Shown piece by piece: positions 16,490-25,917 of a stretch of 64,000 bases of DNA. Where the stretch lies: positions 124,001 to 188,000 of the forward strand of contig JAWKUN010000003.1 of NCBI GenBank assembly GCA_041398565.1. Reading direction: 5' to 3'. Numbering within the stretch: the stretch's first letter is position 1; each line of letters begins with the position of its first letter. Source of the stretch: DATGPD01 sp041398565 (GTDB lineage Bacteria; Planctomycetota; UBA1135; UBA2386). The position numbers were made by a program, and so were the translations under genes. A model generated the notes under the pieces. That model ran no database searches, was not told where the DNA came from, and was given only the letters and a program-made list of their open reading frames with translations.

Positions 16490-19051
16490 TCAGCGGGCGC
16501 CGCCGATCGTCGTTCCCAGCGGGTTGCTGTGCACGATGCGCAGCGGTGTGGGCGCGCCCGGATCGACCAGCGCGGCTTGCGTCCCCAGGGTGCCGCCGAT
16601 CAGGTTGCGCTGGTTGGGGATCGGCAACGACAGTCGCGTGAAGCCGCTGCCGTCGAGGGTCACGCCGAGCGCCGCCTGCACGTGCACGTCGAGTGTGCAG
16701 GTGCCCATGCCGATGCTGTTCAACGGCAGCGGCGGGATGCGGCGCGTGCCCCAATAGAGCACGCCGGCCAGGTTGGCTGCGGCGTGGCGCAGCTCCCAGA
16801 CCGCCGTGCCGCCGACGTCGGGCACACCGACGCCGGTGTGCGACGGCACGTTGCCGCCGGTGCCGGGGCAGCCGGTGCCGTAGATGGCATAGCTGCCCGG
16901 CGTGTAGATCGCGTACTCCGCGACCGCGTCGTGGTCGCTGTTCATGGTCAGGTCGAGCACCCGGTTGCCGGGCGTCTGCGGCGAGCCGTCGAGCCGCCAG
17001 CGCTGGAACGGGTTGGCGGTGCCGCGGTCTTCCGCGGTCAGGGTCAACGCCTGACCCGCCTGATAGTCGCGGGTGAACGCGGTCGAACCATTGCCCTGAC
17101 CATTGATATCGCGCGCCGACACTGCGACCGCCACGCCGTTGCTCGGACTGAGCGACCCCACCGTCACCCGGAAGCGGCGCACGTAGCGCGCCTCGGCCAG
17201 GTCGTCGGCCACCCCGATGTCAGCCACCTCCATGGTCCGGTCGGTGGTTTGCACCACCAGCGTGCCAGTCGGCGTCGCGCGCAGCGCCCACTCCTTGAAC
17301 ACCCAGTCGACACCGCCCGACGCAATCACGTCCGGCGCGGTCAGCACGTAGCCCTGACGGCCGTTGTAGACCCGATTGAACGGCGTGCTGCCGTTGGTGC
17401 GGCCGCTGCGGTCGGCGACATCGACGGTGATCGGCACGCCGCTGGTGACGCCGGTCGACTGCACGTCGAGCTGCGGGAAAGCCGGCTCGTCCTGCTCGCG
17501 GCTGAACCACACTGCCCGTGTCTGTGCCACGCCGCTGGTGTCGATGTAGGCGCCGGTGCCGAGGAACGTCGCGCTGTGGTTGGGGTGCCGGTCGCACGAG
17601 AAGTAGTCACCCCAGCGTGCCGAGGGCGGACTGTTGGTGGGCACGGCGATCGACACCCAGTCCTGGCTGTTGAAGCCCGGATGGTACTGATCGACGATGA
17701 AGGCGACCGGTCGCACGTGCCGCCCAGGGCCGCCGGTGGCCATGACCACGCCTTTGTCGCCGCGGCCGTTCACCGAACACGCCGGATAGCCGACGCCGTA
17801 CGTGGTGTTGAAGATGTCTTGCGTGCCGATCAACGTGTGGTCCGACGTGCGGAACCGCGCCACGCGGATGAACGGCCACGGCCGGCTGTTGGCGGGATCC
17901 TCCTCGCAAGACCACAAGAAGCCGTACTCCGTGCCTGCGCGGTAGCCGGTCTGCACGCGGCGGTCGAGGCGGCCGATCCAGTTGACGCCGTTGGGGGCCA
18001 TTGCGTTCCGCGTGCCGTCGCGCCAGAGCGGCACCGCGCGGTCGTTGAACGCGACGCCGACCGAGTCGCCCCAGCGGTAGATGCGCAGGGTCGAGGTGTT
18101 CACGTGCGAGGCCCAGTACATCACGTTGTCCGCGCCCTGCACGAACCGATACGATCCGGTGCCGCCGAGCGCACTGCTGCGCTGGAAGCCGATGCTCATC
18201 GCCGAGCCGTCCCGCAGATTGGCCAGCGGCATGCGCCAGACGATCGACTCGGCGTAGTTGTTGCTCGCCACGTAGAACACGTTGCTGGTCAGGTACAGGT
18301 AGTTGCCGGCAAACGCGATGTCGGGGTAGTCGAACCAGCGGCCGGTCGGCACGCCGAACGTCTGCGGGCTCAGCACCCAACTGTGCCATCGATCGTTGCG
18401 CAGGCCGTCGCGACCGACCGACACTGCCACGCGCACGCTGCCGCGGTTGGTGGTGGTGCTGGCCAAGTACTGCAGGTACCAGATCGTGATGTCCGTGCCC
18501 GGCACGTACAGGCATCGCTGGTCGCAGCAGAAGCCGCCATCGACCGCAGGGAAGCGGCTGTACGGGTCGATCAGTTCGAATGTGCGGGCCGAGTCCTTGG
18601 ACAGGCCACCGAACCAGTTGCCGGTCATGAAGGCGGTGTCGCGCGCCTGCGACAAGCACGGCTCCGGCGCCTCGGTCGAAGTGTTGCGCGGGCGCACGGT
18701 GCGGTTGTTCCAGAAGCGCAGGTCGCCGGGTGCGCCGGGTGCGCCACCAAAGGCGTCGTTGCCCGGCCGGTCGTCAGGCTGCGGCAGCAGATCGGGCCCG
18801 ACCGGCAGCTCCGGCATCACGTGCGCCGGCACCACGTCGCGCAGCGCCTGCGGCGGCATCGGGATCTGCACTGCCGGGCGCGGATGCACCTCGGCCGGGC
18901 CGACCGTGACCGTCTGTGGAGGCACCGAGCCGCTGCCCGCCTGTCCGGCCAGCGGAAGGGAAGCGAGGGCGCCGAATACGGCCGCCAGGACCGGGCGGGT
19001 CGCAGCCAACGGACGCGGGGAAGGCGTCTTGCCCCATGCGAAGGTGTTCAT
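16490..19051 (-). CDS. Large secreted protein, fold unassigned, with shared C-terminal module
   Basis: An 853-residue protein. The ATG at 19051 places a signal peptide at residues 1-37 (PLAATRPVLAAVFGALASL). The main body (about 90-600) has periodic Trp/Tyr/Gly-rich strands and calls to mind a beta-propeller, with stretches such as DITIWYLQYLAST and WHSWVLSPQTF, but no named family. Two motif pairs (VPITVDVADRSGRTNGSTPF and VAVAVSARDINGQGNGSTAF) reveal a repeated beta-sandwich domain at about 560-700. The C-terminal ~130 residues begin with YGTGCPGTGGNVP and contain LSLPIPNQRNLIGGTLGTQ, the shared module. The function is unknown. It diverges from the DUF3472 gene across 93 bases. Confidence 0.85.
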   Translation of the reverse strand: MNTFAWGKTPSPRPLAATRPVLAAVFGALASLPLAGQAGSGSVPPQTVTVGPAEVHPRPAVQIPMPPQALRDVVPAHVMPELPVGPDLLPQPDDRPGNDAFGGAPGAPGDLRFWNNRTVRPRNTSTEAPEPCLSQARDTAFMTGNWFGGLSKDSARTFELIDPYSRFPAVDGGFCCDQRCLYVPGTDITIWYLQYLASTTTNRGSVRVAVSVGRDGLRNDRWHSWVLSPQTFGVPTGRWFDYPDIAFAGNYLYLTSNVFYVASNNYAESIVWRMPLANLRDGSAMSIGFQRSSALGGTGSYRFVQGADNVMYWASHVNTSTLRIYRWGDSVGVAFNDRAVPLWRDGTRNAMAPNGVNWIGRLDRRVQTGYRAGTEYGFLWSCEEDPANSRPWPFIRVARFRTSDHTLIGTQDIFNTTYGVGYPACSVNGRGDKGVVMATGGPGRHVRPVAFIVDQYHPGFNSQDWVSIAVPTNSPPSARWGDYFSCDRHPNHSATFLGTGAYIDTSGVAQTRAVWFSREQDEPAFPQLDVQSTGVTSGVPITVDVADRSGRTNGSTPFNRVYNGRQGYVLTAPDVIASGGVDWVFKEWALRATPTGTLVVQTTDRTMEVADIGVADDLAEARYVRRFRVTVGSLSPSNGVAVAVSARDINGQGNGSTAFTRDYQAGQALTLTAEDRGTANPFQRWRLDGSPQTPGNRVLDLTMNSDHDAVAEYAIYTPGSYAIYGTGCPGTGGNVPSHTGVGVPDVGGTAVWELRHAAANLAGVLYWGTRRIPPLPLNSIGMGTCTLDVHVQAALGVTLDGSGFTRLSLPIPNQRNLIGGTLGTQAALVDPGAPTPLRIVHSNPLGTTIGGAR

Positions 19052-19144
19052 GGGGGGACAGCGACGAACTGACGGCGGATTCTCGCGCCTTCTGCGCGAA
19101 TCGCAGCCTGCAGGGCGCCGACCGGACTCCCCTAGACTTCGCGC

Positions 19145-20431
19145 ATGCGCGTGACCTGCGTCCTGGCGTCGTGGCTGACTGCGTTCGCGCTGGCCGAAGA
19201 GTCGTCGGCGCAGCCGGCCGCCGGGCATGCGCTACGGATCCCGGCGTTCTCGGGCTACGCACACCCTGATCCGCAGGCCGTCCGCCGCGACGTCGAGACG
19301 GGCGCTGTCCACGAGTGCCGCGGCGAGCTGCGCTACTACGTCGAGATCACGACGCCCGGCGAGGTGAAGGTGCGTCTGGTCCGCCGTCCGGGCGCGTGTT
19401 CATCGATCGAGCTGCGCTGCGCGCACCACCCGGGCGATGGCTTCGCGGCCCTGGTCGCCCACCCGCTCGAGCACACGACCGACGTGGACATGGGCTCCTT
19501 CGGCATGCACCGGCCCGGCATGCTGCGGCTGACGCTGCGGATGGAGGACGGCTCGCCGCTGCGGGGCATCGTGGCGCTGCTCGTCTCAGGGGCCGCGGCC
19601 GCCGGCGCCAAGGCTCTGACCGTGGAGCGACGCAACGCGTCGTCGGTGCACCTCGCCTACGACGTGCCGGCCGCGCACGAGGACGACATCGAGTGGTTCG
19701 CATGCGAGTGCGAGCCGACCACCGACCCGCTCTGGACCTTCTACATGGCCACTGGCTGGCACCGCGGCTACTTCGGCATGCAGGTCAACTCGCCGAGCGA
19801 GCGCCGGCTCATCTTCAGCGTCTGGGACAGCGGCAACGAGGCGATCGATCGCGAAAGGGTCGCCGCCGCCGACCTCGTGCACCTGGTGCGCAAGGGCGAC
19901 GGCGTGGTCGCCGAGGCCTTCGGTCACGAAGGCACCGGTGGCCACAGCCACCTCGTGTGCGAGTGGCAGCTCGGCGACCGCGTGCGCTTCCTCGTGCACG
20001 CCGAGCCCGACGGCACGCATACGACCTACACCGGCTGGTACCAGCACGTGCGCCAGGGCAAGGCGCTCGGCGGCGAGGCCTGGCAGCTGCTGGCGAGCTT
20101 CCGTGCGCCGAAGGACGGCAAGTTCCTGCGCCGTCCCTACTCGTTCAGCGAGAACTTCAGCGGCGCCAATGGCGACCGACTGCGCGACTGCGAGTTCGGC
20201 CCGGTGTGGCTGCGCTCGCATGGCGGCGAGTGGCTACCGGTGCGCACGGCGACGTTCACGCACGACAGCCACGGCAAGCAGTGGCGATTCGACCGCGCCG
20301 GCGGCGTGCGCGGCCAGCGGTTCTTCCTGCGCCACGGCGACTACCGGACGGCGGGTGTGCGCTACGGCACACGCCTCGATCTGCCTGCTGCCCAGGGCCC
20401 GGCCGCACCGCCGCCGATGCTGCCGCAGTAG
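19145..20431 (+). CDS. Secreted DUF3472-domain protein
   Basis: A 428-residue protein with signal peptide MRVTCVLASWLTAFALAEES. The DUF3472 domain covers about 195-400, recognised by GYFGMQVNSPSERRLIFSVW, then a Trp/His/Gly-rich core (GEAWQLLASFRAPKDGKFLR, RPYSFSENFSGANGDR). An N-terminal beta domain at about 30-190 resembles the DUF5077 region that often precedes it. Such proteins are thought to act on or bind carbohydrate, but no activity is established. A nine-base-stem hairpin begins at the stop codon. Confidence 0.85.
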   Translation: MRVTCVLASWLTAFALAEESSAQPAAGHALRIPAFSGYAHPDPQAVRRDVETGAVHECRGELRYYVEITTPGEVKVRLVRRPGACSSIELRCAHHPGDGFAALVAHPLEHTTDVDMGSFGMHRPGMLRLTLRMEDGSPLRGIVALLVSGAAAAGAKALTVERRNASSVHLAYDVPAAHEDDIEWFACECEPTTDPLWTFYMATGWHRGYFGMQVNSPSERRLIFSVWDSGNEAIDRERVAAADLVHLVRKGDGVVAEAFGHEGTGGHSHLVCEWQLGDRVRFLVHAEPDGTHTTYTGWYQHVRQGKALGGEAWQLLASFRAPKDGKFLRRPYSFSENFSGANGDRLRDCEFGPVWLRSHGGEWLPVRTATFTHDSHGKQWRFDRAGGVRGQRFFLRHGDYRTAGVRYGTRLDLPAAQGPAAPPPMLPQ

Positions 20432-20451
20432 TCGCCTCCGCCGGAGGCGAC
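20431..20451 (+). terminator. Hairpin after the DUF3472 gene
   Basis: GTCGCCTCC and GGAGGCGAC pair as a perfect nine-base stem with a three-base loop, starting on the last base of the stop codon. No T-run follows, so it is a probable but not textbook terminator. Confidence 0.6.
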
Positions 20452-20541
20452 CGAAAACGGGCGCTGGACCGAGATGTTCACAGGACGGCCGCGCGCCGAT
20501 CCCGCGGTGCGGCCAGTCCCTCGGCTTCCGGAGCTTTCGTC

Positions 20542-22035
20542 ATGCGATCGATCGCCTTGGTCCTCGGGGCCTTGTGCGCAGTGGCACAAGGCCAGTACGG
20601 CTGCATCACGCAGAACACCTACGAACCCGGTCCGACCGTGCCCATCGTGCTCACCGACCGAGAGTGGGCACTCGAGATGCCGGTGCAGACGGTGACCCGC
20701 TTCATCGCCGGCTTCGAGCTGGTCACGCGCAGCGCCTTCGGCACGGCCGTCGTGCCCACCGCGCTGTATCTCTCCACCGGCAGCCAGCCTCTGCCCACTC
20801 CGGCCGCCACCGCGAGCATGTCGGTGGGGACCACGCCCAACTGGTACCGGACTCTGTTCTCGCACCCGATTCGGATCGAGGCCGGCACTCGCTTCTACCT
20901 GGCGTTCACGGTGCCCGCGGGCGCCGGCATCAACCAGTCGATCGCCGGCAGCATGAGCGCCGCCTCCAGCAGGCACTTCTTCCGAGTGAACTCGAGCAGC
21001 CTCTGGACGTCCGACAGCGACCGGTGGGTGTTCAGCGTCATCTGCTCCAACGCCGTCGACTGCGCCGGTCTGGGTCTGCGCGAGCAGGACTGGGTGCAGT
21101 GGACCTACCGGTTCTTCGGCAACGGCCGCAGCTCGGGCGGCGCCTCGGTGCAGACCTTCGTCGGCAACCCGGCGCCGTGCCTGCGGGTGCAGACCAACCC
21201 CGAAGCCGGCACCAACACCGGCAACGCGCTGGTGGCGGTTTGGAGCACCTGCCCCGGCTACACCTGGAATCCGGCTGCAGAGGGCGCCATCGAGTCGGTG
21301 ACGTTGGCGGTCGACTGCCGCCGCGTGCTCTCGCCGGTGGCCGACGGCCAGGGCCTCGGCAAGCTCGCGATTCAGAACGGGAGATTCTACGTCTCCTACT
21401 TCTATCCGCAGGACATCACCGGCCGCCCACAGGACTGGACGCGCCTCGTGCACACGCCGCGCCGGGCAGTGGACTTCTACGAGATCTGGCCCGCCAACCT
21501 CGAGAGCCACCCCGACTTCTCCCGCAACGGCGCGCCGATCACGTTCGGCTTCCTCTGCTGGAACACGGCGATCACCGGCGGCTACTCGCAGGCCAACGAC
21601 TACGACAACCTGAACCTGACCGTGCAGCGCGGATCGCCCGGCGGCTTCGAGGCGTACGGCGCCGCCTGCGCCGGCGTCGCTGGCACGCCCCTCATCGCCG
21701 GCAGCGGCTCGCCGCGCGTCGGCGGGACGGTCACCGTGAGCGTGAGCCCGGTGTACACCGCGGACCTCACGATGCTGGTGCTCGGCGTCTCGAACTCGCA
21801 GTATCTGGGCCTGCGCCTGCCGTTCAACTTCAGCCCGATCGGGACGCCACCCTGCTACCTCAACGCCTCGCCGGACATCATCCTGGGCGGCGGTGGCTTG
21901 CGCTCCCTGTCGTTCACGATCCCGGCCAACCCGGGGCTGGTCGACCAGGCCGCCTACTTGCAGTGGCTCATCCACGAACCGACCGTGTCGCGCATCATCT
22001 CGACCCAGGGGCTGGCGATCTTCATCGGCAGCTGA
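20542..22035 (+). CDS. Secreted protein with shared C-terminal module
   Basis: A 497-residue protein. The ATG at 20542 follows GGAG at 20530-20533 and starts a signal peptide (MRSIALVLGALCAVAQGQ). The body is beta-rich with aromatic and Asn/Thr residues, similar in tone to carbohydrate-binding or choice-of-anchor-like domains; segments such as AGTRFYLAFTVPAGAGINQS and TLAVDCRRVLSPVADGQG carry no known active site. The final ~125 residues start YGAACAGVAGTPLIAG and contain SLSFTIPANPGLVDQ, the shared module. A long upstream open frame is chance overlap with the DUF3472 gene. Confidence 0.82.
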   Translation: MRSIALVLGALCAVAQGQYGCITQNTYEPGPTVPIVLTDREWALEMPVQTVTRFIAGFELVTRSAFGTAVVPTALYLSTGSQPLPTPAATASMSVGTTPNWYRTLFSHPIRIEAGTRFYLAFTVPAGAGINQSIAGSMSAASSRHFFRVNSSSLWTSDSDRWVFSVICSNAVDCAGLGLREQDWVQWTYRFFGNGRSSGGASVQTFVGNPAPCLRVQTNPEAGTNTGNALVAVWSTCPGYTWNPAAEGAIESVTLAVDCRRVLSPVADGQGLGKLAIQNGRFYVSYFYPQDITGRPQDWTRLVHTPRRAVDFYEIWPANLESHPDFSRNGAPITFGFLCWNTAITGGYSQANDYDNLNLTVQRGSPGGFEAYGAACAGVAGTPLIAGSGSPRVGGTVTVSVSPVYTADLTMLVLGVSNSQYLGLRLPFNFSPIGTPPCYLNASPDIILGGGGLRSLSFTIPANPGLVDQAAYLQWLIHEPTVSRIISTQGLAIFIGS

Positions 22036-22044
22036 CGCCGGCTC

Positions 22045-22071
22045 GATCCCGTCAACTCTACGGGCGGGATC
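22045..22071 (+). terminator. Hairpin after the secreted protein gene
   Basis: GATCCCG and CGGGATC form a seven-base stem; an inner CCCGT/ACGGG pairing is an alternative fold. It begins ten bases after the stop codon. Confidence 0.5.
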
Positions 22072-22253
22072 CTCGCCTGCCGATGCCCACGGCTCGCGTC
22101 GATGGACGCCTGCGTCGTGTTCCACCTCGACGACCGAGGGTGCTCGATCGGCGTACAGACCGGCACGCGGCGCCGCGCGCGCTCATGAGTGTGGAGTGCG
22201 GAATGTGGGCGCCCCGAGCGACCCGCGTGCAACGGCAACCATATGCTTCCCCG

Positions 22254-23429
22254 ATGCGCCGCGCGCTCCTCGTCGCCCTCTCGCCGCTCCTGCCCGCGCT
22301 CGCCGCGCAGGCCTACCCCGTCGGGTCCCGCGCGCTCACGTTCGCCAACCCCACCGGACGGGGAACGCCGAGTCTGACGACGACCACGTGGTACCCAGCG
22401 CAGACGAGCGGCACCAACGTACCGTTGCTGCCCCGACCCGGTGGCTGGCCGGTGGCTGTGTTCCTGCACGGCTTCGCGGCGCTCGGCAGTCTCTATGCGC
22501 CGCTCGGCGAGCATCTCGCTGCCGCCGGCTACGTCGCGGTCTTCGCCAACACGGCACAGTTCTCCGGCCCGACCCTCGTGCTCGACGGCCTGGCGCTGTT
22601 TCCCGCCCTGGCCAACGCCAACGCCGAGGTGGGTGGGTTCCTGTTCGGTGCGTTGGACATGACTCGGGTCGGCCTGTGCGGCCATTCGATGGGTGGGGGC
22701 GGCACGCTCGACGTCTTGGCGCAGAACCCCGGCTACCGCGCAGGCGTGTGTCTGGCTCCGGTGACCTCGGCCAACGCTGGCGCCGTGGCGGTGCCGGTCG
22801 CGGTGGTGCACGGGGCGGGCGACACCATCGTGCCGGCTGCGCAAGGCGAGGCGAACTACCGTGCGGCGACCGCGGTCACCGGGGTGCGTTGCTTCTCGCT
22901 CCTCGACGGCAGCACCACCCACACCAACGTCACCGGCTTCTTGTTGATCTCGGCGACCGACCGTGCCGTCTTCGCGCACGCCGCCAACCTCGTCACCGGG
23001 TTCTTCGATCGCTATCTCGACGACGATGCGACCGGGCTCGAAGACGTGCTCGGACCGCGTGCGCGGGCGCAGCCTCGGCTTGTGCGCATCGACGTGGAAG
23101 TCCGCGGCCCCGAGCTCTGGATGAGCGGTCGGCCGGCGCCTGGCCAGGTGGTGACCTCGACCTTGGCGGCCGAGCCGGGTGCAGCCGCGCTCCTGGCTGC
23201 GGCGGCGCCGGCGCGGTTGACGACGCCGTTCGGCGACCTGCTCCTCGACCCCGCATCGACGGTGCTCGTCGCGGTCGGCACGACCGGGATCGACCGGTTG
23301 TGGCTGCTGACGTTGGCGATCCCCAACGACTCCGGCCTGCTGGGCGTACGGCTTCCGTTCCAGGCACTCGGTACCGTTGCCGCCGGTTTGCGTCTGAGCG
23401 GCAGCTTCACCCTGGAGATTCAGCCCTGA
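22254..23429 (+). CDS. Secreted cutinase/PETase-like alpha/beta hydrolase with C-terminal extension
   Basis: A 391-residue protein. The ATG at 22254 begins a signal peptide ending near residue 20 (LLPALAAQ). Residues about 25-260 are an alpha/beta hydrolase of the dienelactone/polyester-hydrolase kind: oxyanion-side LHGF at 71-74, nucleophile elbow GHSMGGGG at 143-150 with Ser145, probable acid Asp190 in GAGDTI, and probable His223 in TTHTN. The GHSMGGGG form is typical of bacterial cutinases and PET hydrolases. The final ~130 residues, ending LRLSGSFTLEIQP, resemble the C-terminal module of its neighbours. Substrate is unproved; a lipid or small-ester esterase is equally possible. The protein is longer than simple cutinases because of this added domain. 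Confidence 0.85.
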   Translation: MRRALLVALSPLLPALAAQAYPVGSRALTFANPTGRGTPSLTTTTWYPAQTSGTNVPLLPRPGGWPVAVFLHGFAALGSLYAPLGEHLAAAGYVAVFANTAQFSGPTLVLDGLALFPALANANAEVGGFLFGALDMTRVGLCGHSMGGGGTLDVLAQNPGYRAGVCLAPVTSANAGAVAVPVAVVHGAGDTIVPAAQGEANYRAATAVTGVRCFSLLDGSTTHTNVTGFLLISATDRAVFAHAANLVTGFFDRYLDDDATGLEDVLGPRARAQPRLVRIDVEVRGPELWMSGRPAPGQVVTSTLAAEPGAAALLAAAAPARLTTPFGDLLLDPASTVLVAVGTTGIDRLWLLTLAIPNDSGLLGVRLPFQALGTVAAGLRLSGSFTLEIQP

Positions 23430-23555
23430 GGCGGTAGGGCTCGCGATCGCCAGGGCGGCCATGGCCGGGGCCCGGGTGTTCCTGCGCACGGAATGACGCA
23501 GCGTTTCTCACGGTTTTTGGCCCCCGGAGCCGAACCAGATCGCATGGTTCCGCCC

Positions 23556-25718
23556 ATGCGTGTCTCTCGTCGACTCGGTCTCGCGGTGTTGCCGCTGATC
23601 GCCAGTCTGGGCCTTGGCCCGGCGGCCCGTGCCCAGTTGGTGCCGAAGCTCAAGGACCTGGTGCCGAAGTCCGACCCGAACGTCATCGGGCTGACGGGGG
23701 TGTGGCGGGGCACGGCCACGGAGTCGACCGAGGAGATGGGCGAGCTGAGCTTTCCGGTCGAGCTGACCTTCGAGGGCGAACCGGCCAAGCTGCGCTTGCG
23801 GGTCACCGGCAAGGTGAAGGTGCCGACCGAGAACGGCCAGAAGCTCACCGTCGCCATCGCCGCTTCATACGAAGGGGCGCTGCGCGGCGAGGAGCTGCGC
23901 ATGCGCAGCACGCGTATCGACACGCGCATCGTCGAGACCGGCACGACCATCCCGTCGGCGCCGCAGTCGGTCGAAGCACGCCTGCACGACGGTGTGCTCG
24001 AGGGGCGTGTCGGTAGCGACGGCGACGGCTGGACCAGCTTCACGGCGCGGCCGGCGGCCGCGGCCGAGCAGCCCGGGCCGCAAGCCGCCGCTTCTCTCGC
24101 CGGAGAGTGGCGTGGAACGGGCCGGGAGCCCGGCCCCACCGGCCGCGAGCTCAGCTACCCCGTGCGGGTCACGGTGCGCGACGAGGGCGGGCGATGGACG
24201 GTCGAGGTGTCGGCGGACCTGCAGTATCCGGTGCAGACCGGTGGCACGACCCCGGTCGAGTATCGCGCCAGCTTCGCCGGCGAGGTCAGCGGCGGCGAGC
24301 TGCAGATGCGGTCGCGGTCGGTGAAGGTGAAGATCGTCGACTACAACCAGACTCAGGACGGCGGCGAGCAGACCCTGAACGGCCGCCTCGAGCAGGACGT
24401 GCTGCGTCTCACCGTCCAGAACGAGGGGCGGCCGCCGGCCGAGTTCGAGCTGCGCCGGGTCGACGACGGTCAGCGTCCGCGGCCAGCCGGCGAGGAGCGG
24501 GTGGAGGACGATCGCGACCGAGGCGAGGGCCGTGGTAGCCCGACCGGCAACCCGCTCGGCCGCCGGCGCGGCGGCCCCAGCTATGAGTCTCCTTACACCG
24601 CGCTCGTGCTCGAACCGCGGCGGACGCGCGACCCCATGATGGGAGGCGTCGAGTCGCACACGATCCTGGTGCCGAACGGCTGGGACTTCAGCGGTGGTCC
24701 GCAGTGGGTGCTCAGCCCCGACAACTACGTGCACTTCGTCGCCGACCTGACCGGTCCGCGACGCGAGTCGGTGCACTTCGACTGGAACCGCGTGGTCACT
24801 TGGACGCAGGTCTCCGGCCAGCCGCCGCCGGCACCGACCCCGGTCGACGCCGGGGCCGAAGTGGCCATCGTGCGGCCGCCGCCACAAGTTCTCGGCGAAG
24901 TGGCGGCGGAGATCATCCTGCCGAGAGCGCGACCGCGCGCGACGAACATCCGCGTCGTCGCTGCCGAACGTCTGCCGCAGGTCGAGGAGGCCGTGCGCAA
25001 GCTGCACGCCGAGGAACTGAAGATGCTGGAGGCCCTGATGGCGCAGTCGCGCACGGCGATCGGCGGTGTGCAGACCGACGCGAACATGTTCCTCGTCGCC
25101 GAGCGCGCCCGCGTGCGCTACACGGAGAACGGCGTCGAGTGGGAAGAAGAGGTGCGCTCGACCCAGCAAGGCGTGCGCAACATGATGCGCAGCGAGCTGG
25201 TCTCGTCTGATTCAGCTTGGTGGATGATCTACGACGTGCGCTGCGTGCGCGCGCCGGTCGGCGAGCTCGATGCACGTTTGCCGACGTTGCTGAGTATCGC
25301 CAGCACTCTGCGCGAGACGCCGCGTTGGTCGGCAGCGCTCGCCGAGCTGCGCCTCGAGCTGGCCAAGGCGCGGACGCGAGCCATGCAGATCGACTTCGAA
25401 GCGCGCCGCAAGCACTACGCCGAACTGGCCGCGACCCGCAACGAGATCTCCGACATTCAGATGCGGGGTTGGCGCGATCGGCAGGACAGTCAGGACCGCG
25501 TGCACAAGGCCACGATCGACTCGATCCGCGGCACCAACGATTTCCGCGCCGCCGACGGCACCACCTTCGTGGTGTCGAACCAGTTCGAGCGCGCCTTCGC
25601 CGACCCCGGTGGTCGCGTGCTGCTCACCAACGACGTCAACTACCAACCCTCGGCCGACGGTGCCCTGAACAGCTTCCAGTGGGAAGAGATGCGGCGCGTC
25701 GACCCGTTCGGGCGCTAG
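23556..25718 (+). CDS. Secreted protein with duplicated beta-barrel-like domains
   Basis: A 720-residue protein if the ATG at 23556 is used, which gives a clear signal peptide (VSRRLGLAVLPLIASLGLG); an upstream ATG at 23493 adds 21 residues. Two similar domains of ~115 residues lie at about 25-170 and 180-310: GVWRGTATES...SFPVELTFEG and GEWRGTGREP...SYPVRVTVRD open them, and each closes with a Leu/Arg-rich strand. They look like lipocalin-type barrels. A Pro/Arg/Gly linker follows, then a region with YTALVLEPRRTRDPMMGGVE and a helical stretch (RLPQVEEAVRKLHAEELKML). I do not recognise a family. Length, composition and coding pattern support a real protein. Confidence 0.8.
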   Translation: MRVSRRLGLAVLPLIASLGLGPAARAQLVPKLKDLVPKSDPNVIGLTGVWRGTATESTEEMGELSFPVELTFEGEPAKLRLRVTGKVKVPTENGQKLTVAIAASYEGALRGEELRMRSTRIDTRIVETGTTIPSAPQSVEARLHDGVLEGRVGSDGDGWTSFTARPAAAAEQPGPQAAASLAGEWRGTGREPGPTGRELSYPVRVTVRDEGGRWTVEVSADLQYPVQTGGTTPVEYRASFAGEVSGGELQMRSRSVKVKIVDYNQTQDGGEQTLNGRLEQDVLRLTVQNEGRPPAEFELRRVDDGQRPRPAGEERVEDDRDRGEGRGSPTGNPLGRRRGGPSYESPYTALVLEPRRTRDPMMGGVESHTILVPNGWDFSGGPQWVLSPDNYVHFVADLTGPRRESVHFDWNRVVTWTQVSGQPPPAPTPVDAGAEVAIVRPPPQVLGEVAAEIILPRARPRATNIRVVAAERLPQVEEAVRKLHAEELKMLEALMAQSRTAIGGVQTDANMFLVAERARVRYTENGVEWEEEVRSTQQGVRNMMRSELVSSDSAWWMIYDVRCVRAPVGELDARLPTLLSIASTLRETPRWSAALAELRLELAKARTRAMQIDFEARRKHYAELAATRNEISDIQMRGWRDRQDSQDRVHKATIDSIRGTNDFRAADGTTFVVSNQFERAFADPGGRVLLTNDVNYQPSADGALNSFQWEEMRRVDPFGR

Positions 25719-25917
25719 GACCGGGAACGGCAGGCGGGGGGCGGGGCTGTCTGGCCCAGCCGCGTACGACGGCTCTCCGCGCCAGGCATGCGTGAACTCG
25801 CTTGCGCATGCGTCCGGCATGGACGTTGCTCCTCCCGGGCGTCGCTGCACCGCCGCGATCCCGCTCGGGCTCGGTCGCCGGAGGTGGGCGCGACGCCACA
25901 TGCCAAGGAGCAACACA

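Noticed and set aside
16457..19072. 871-codon plus-strand open frame
   Set aside because: Antisense to the secreted protein at 16490-19051, with low-complexity Arg/Val/Ala/His composition and no domains.
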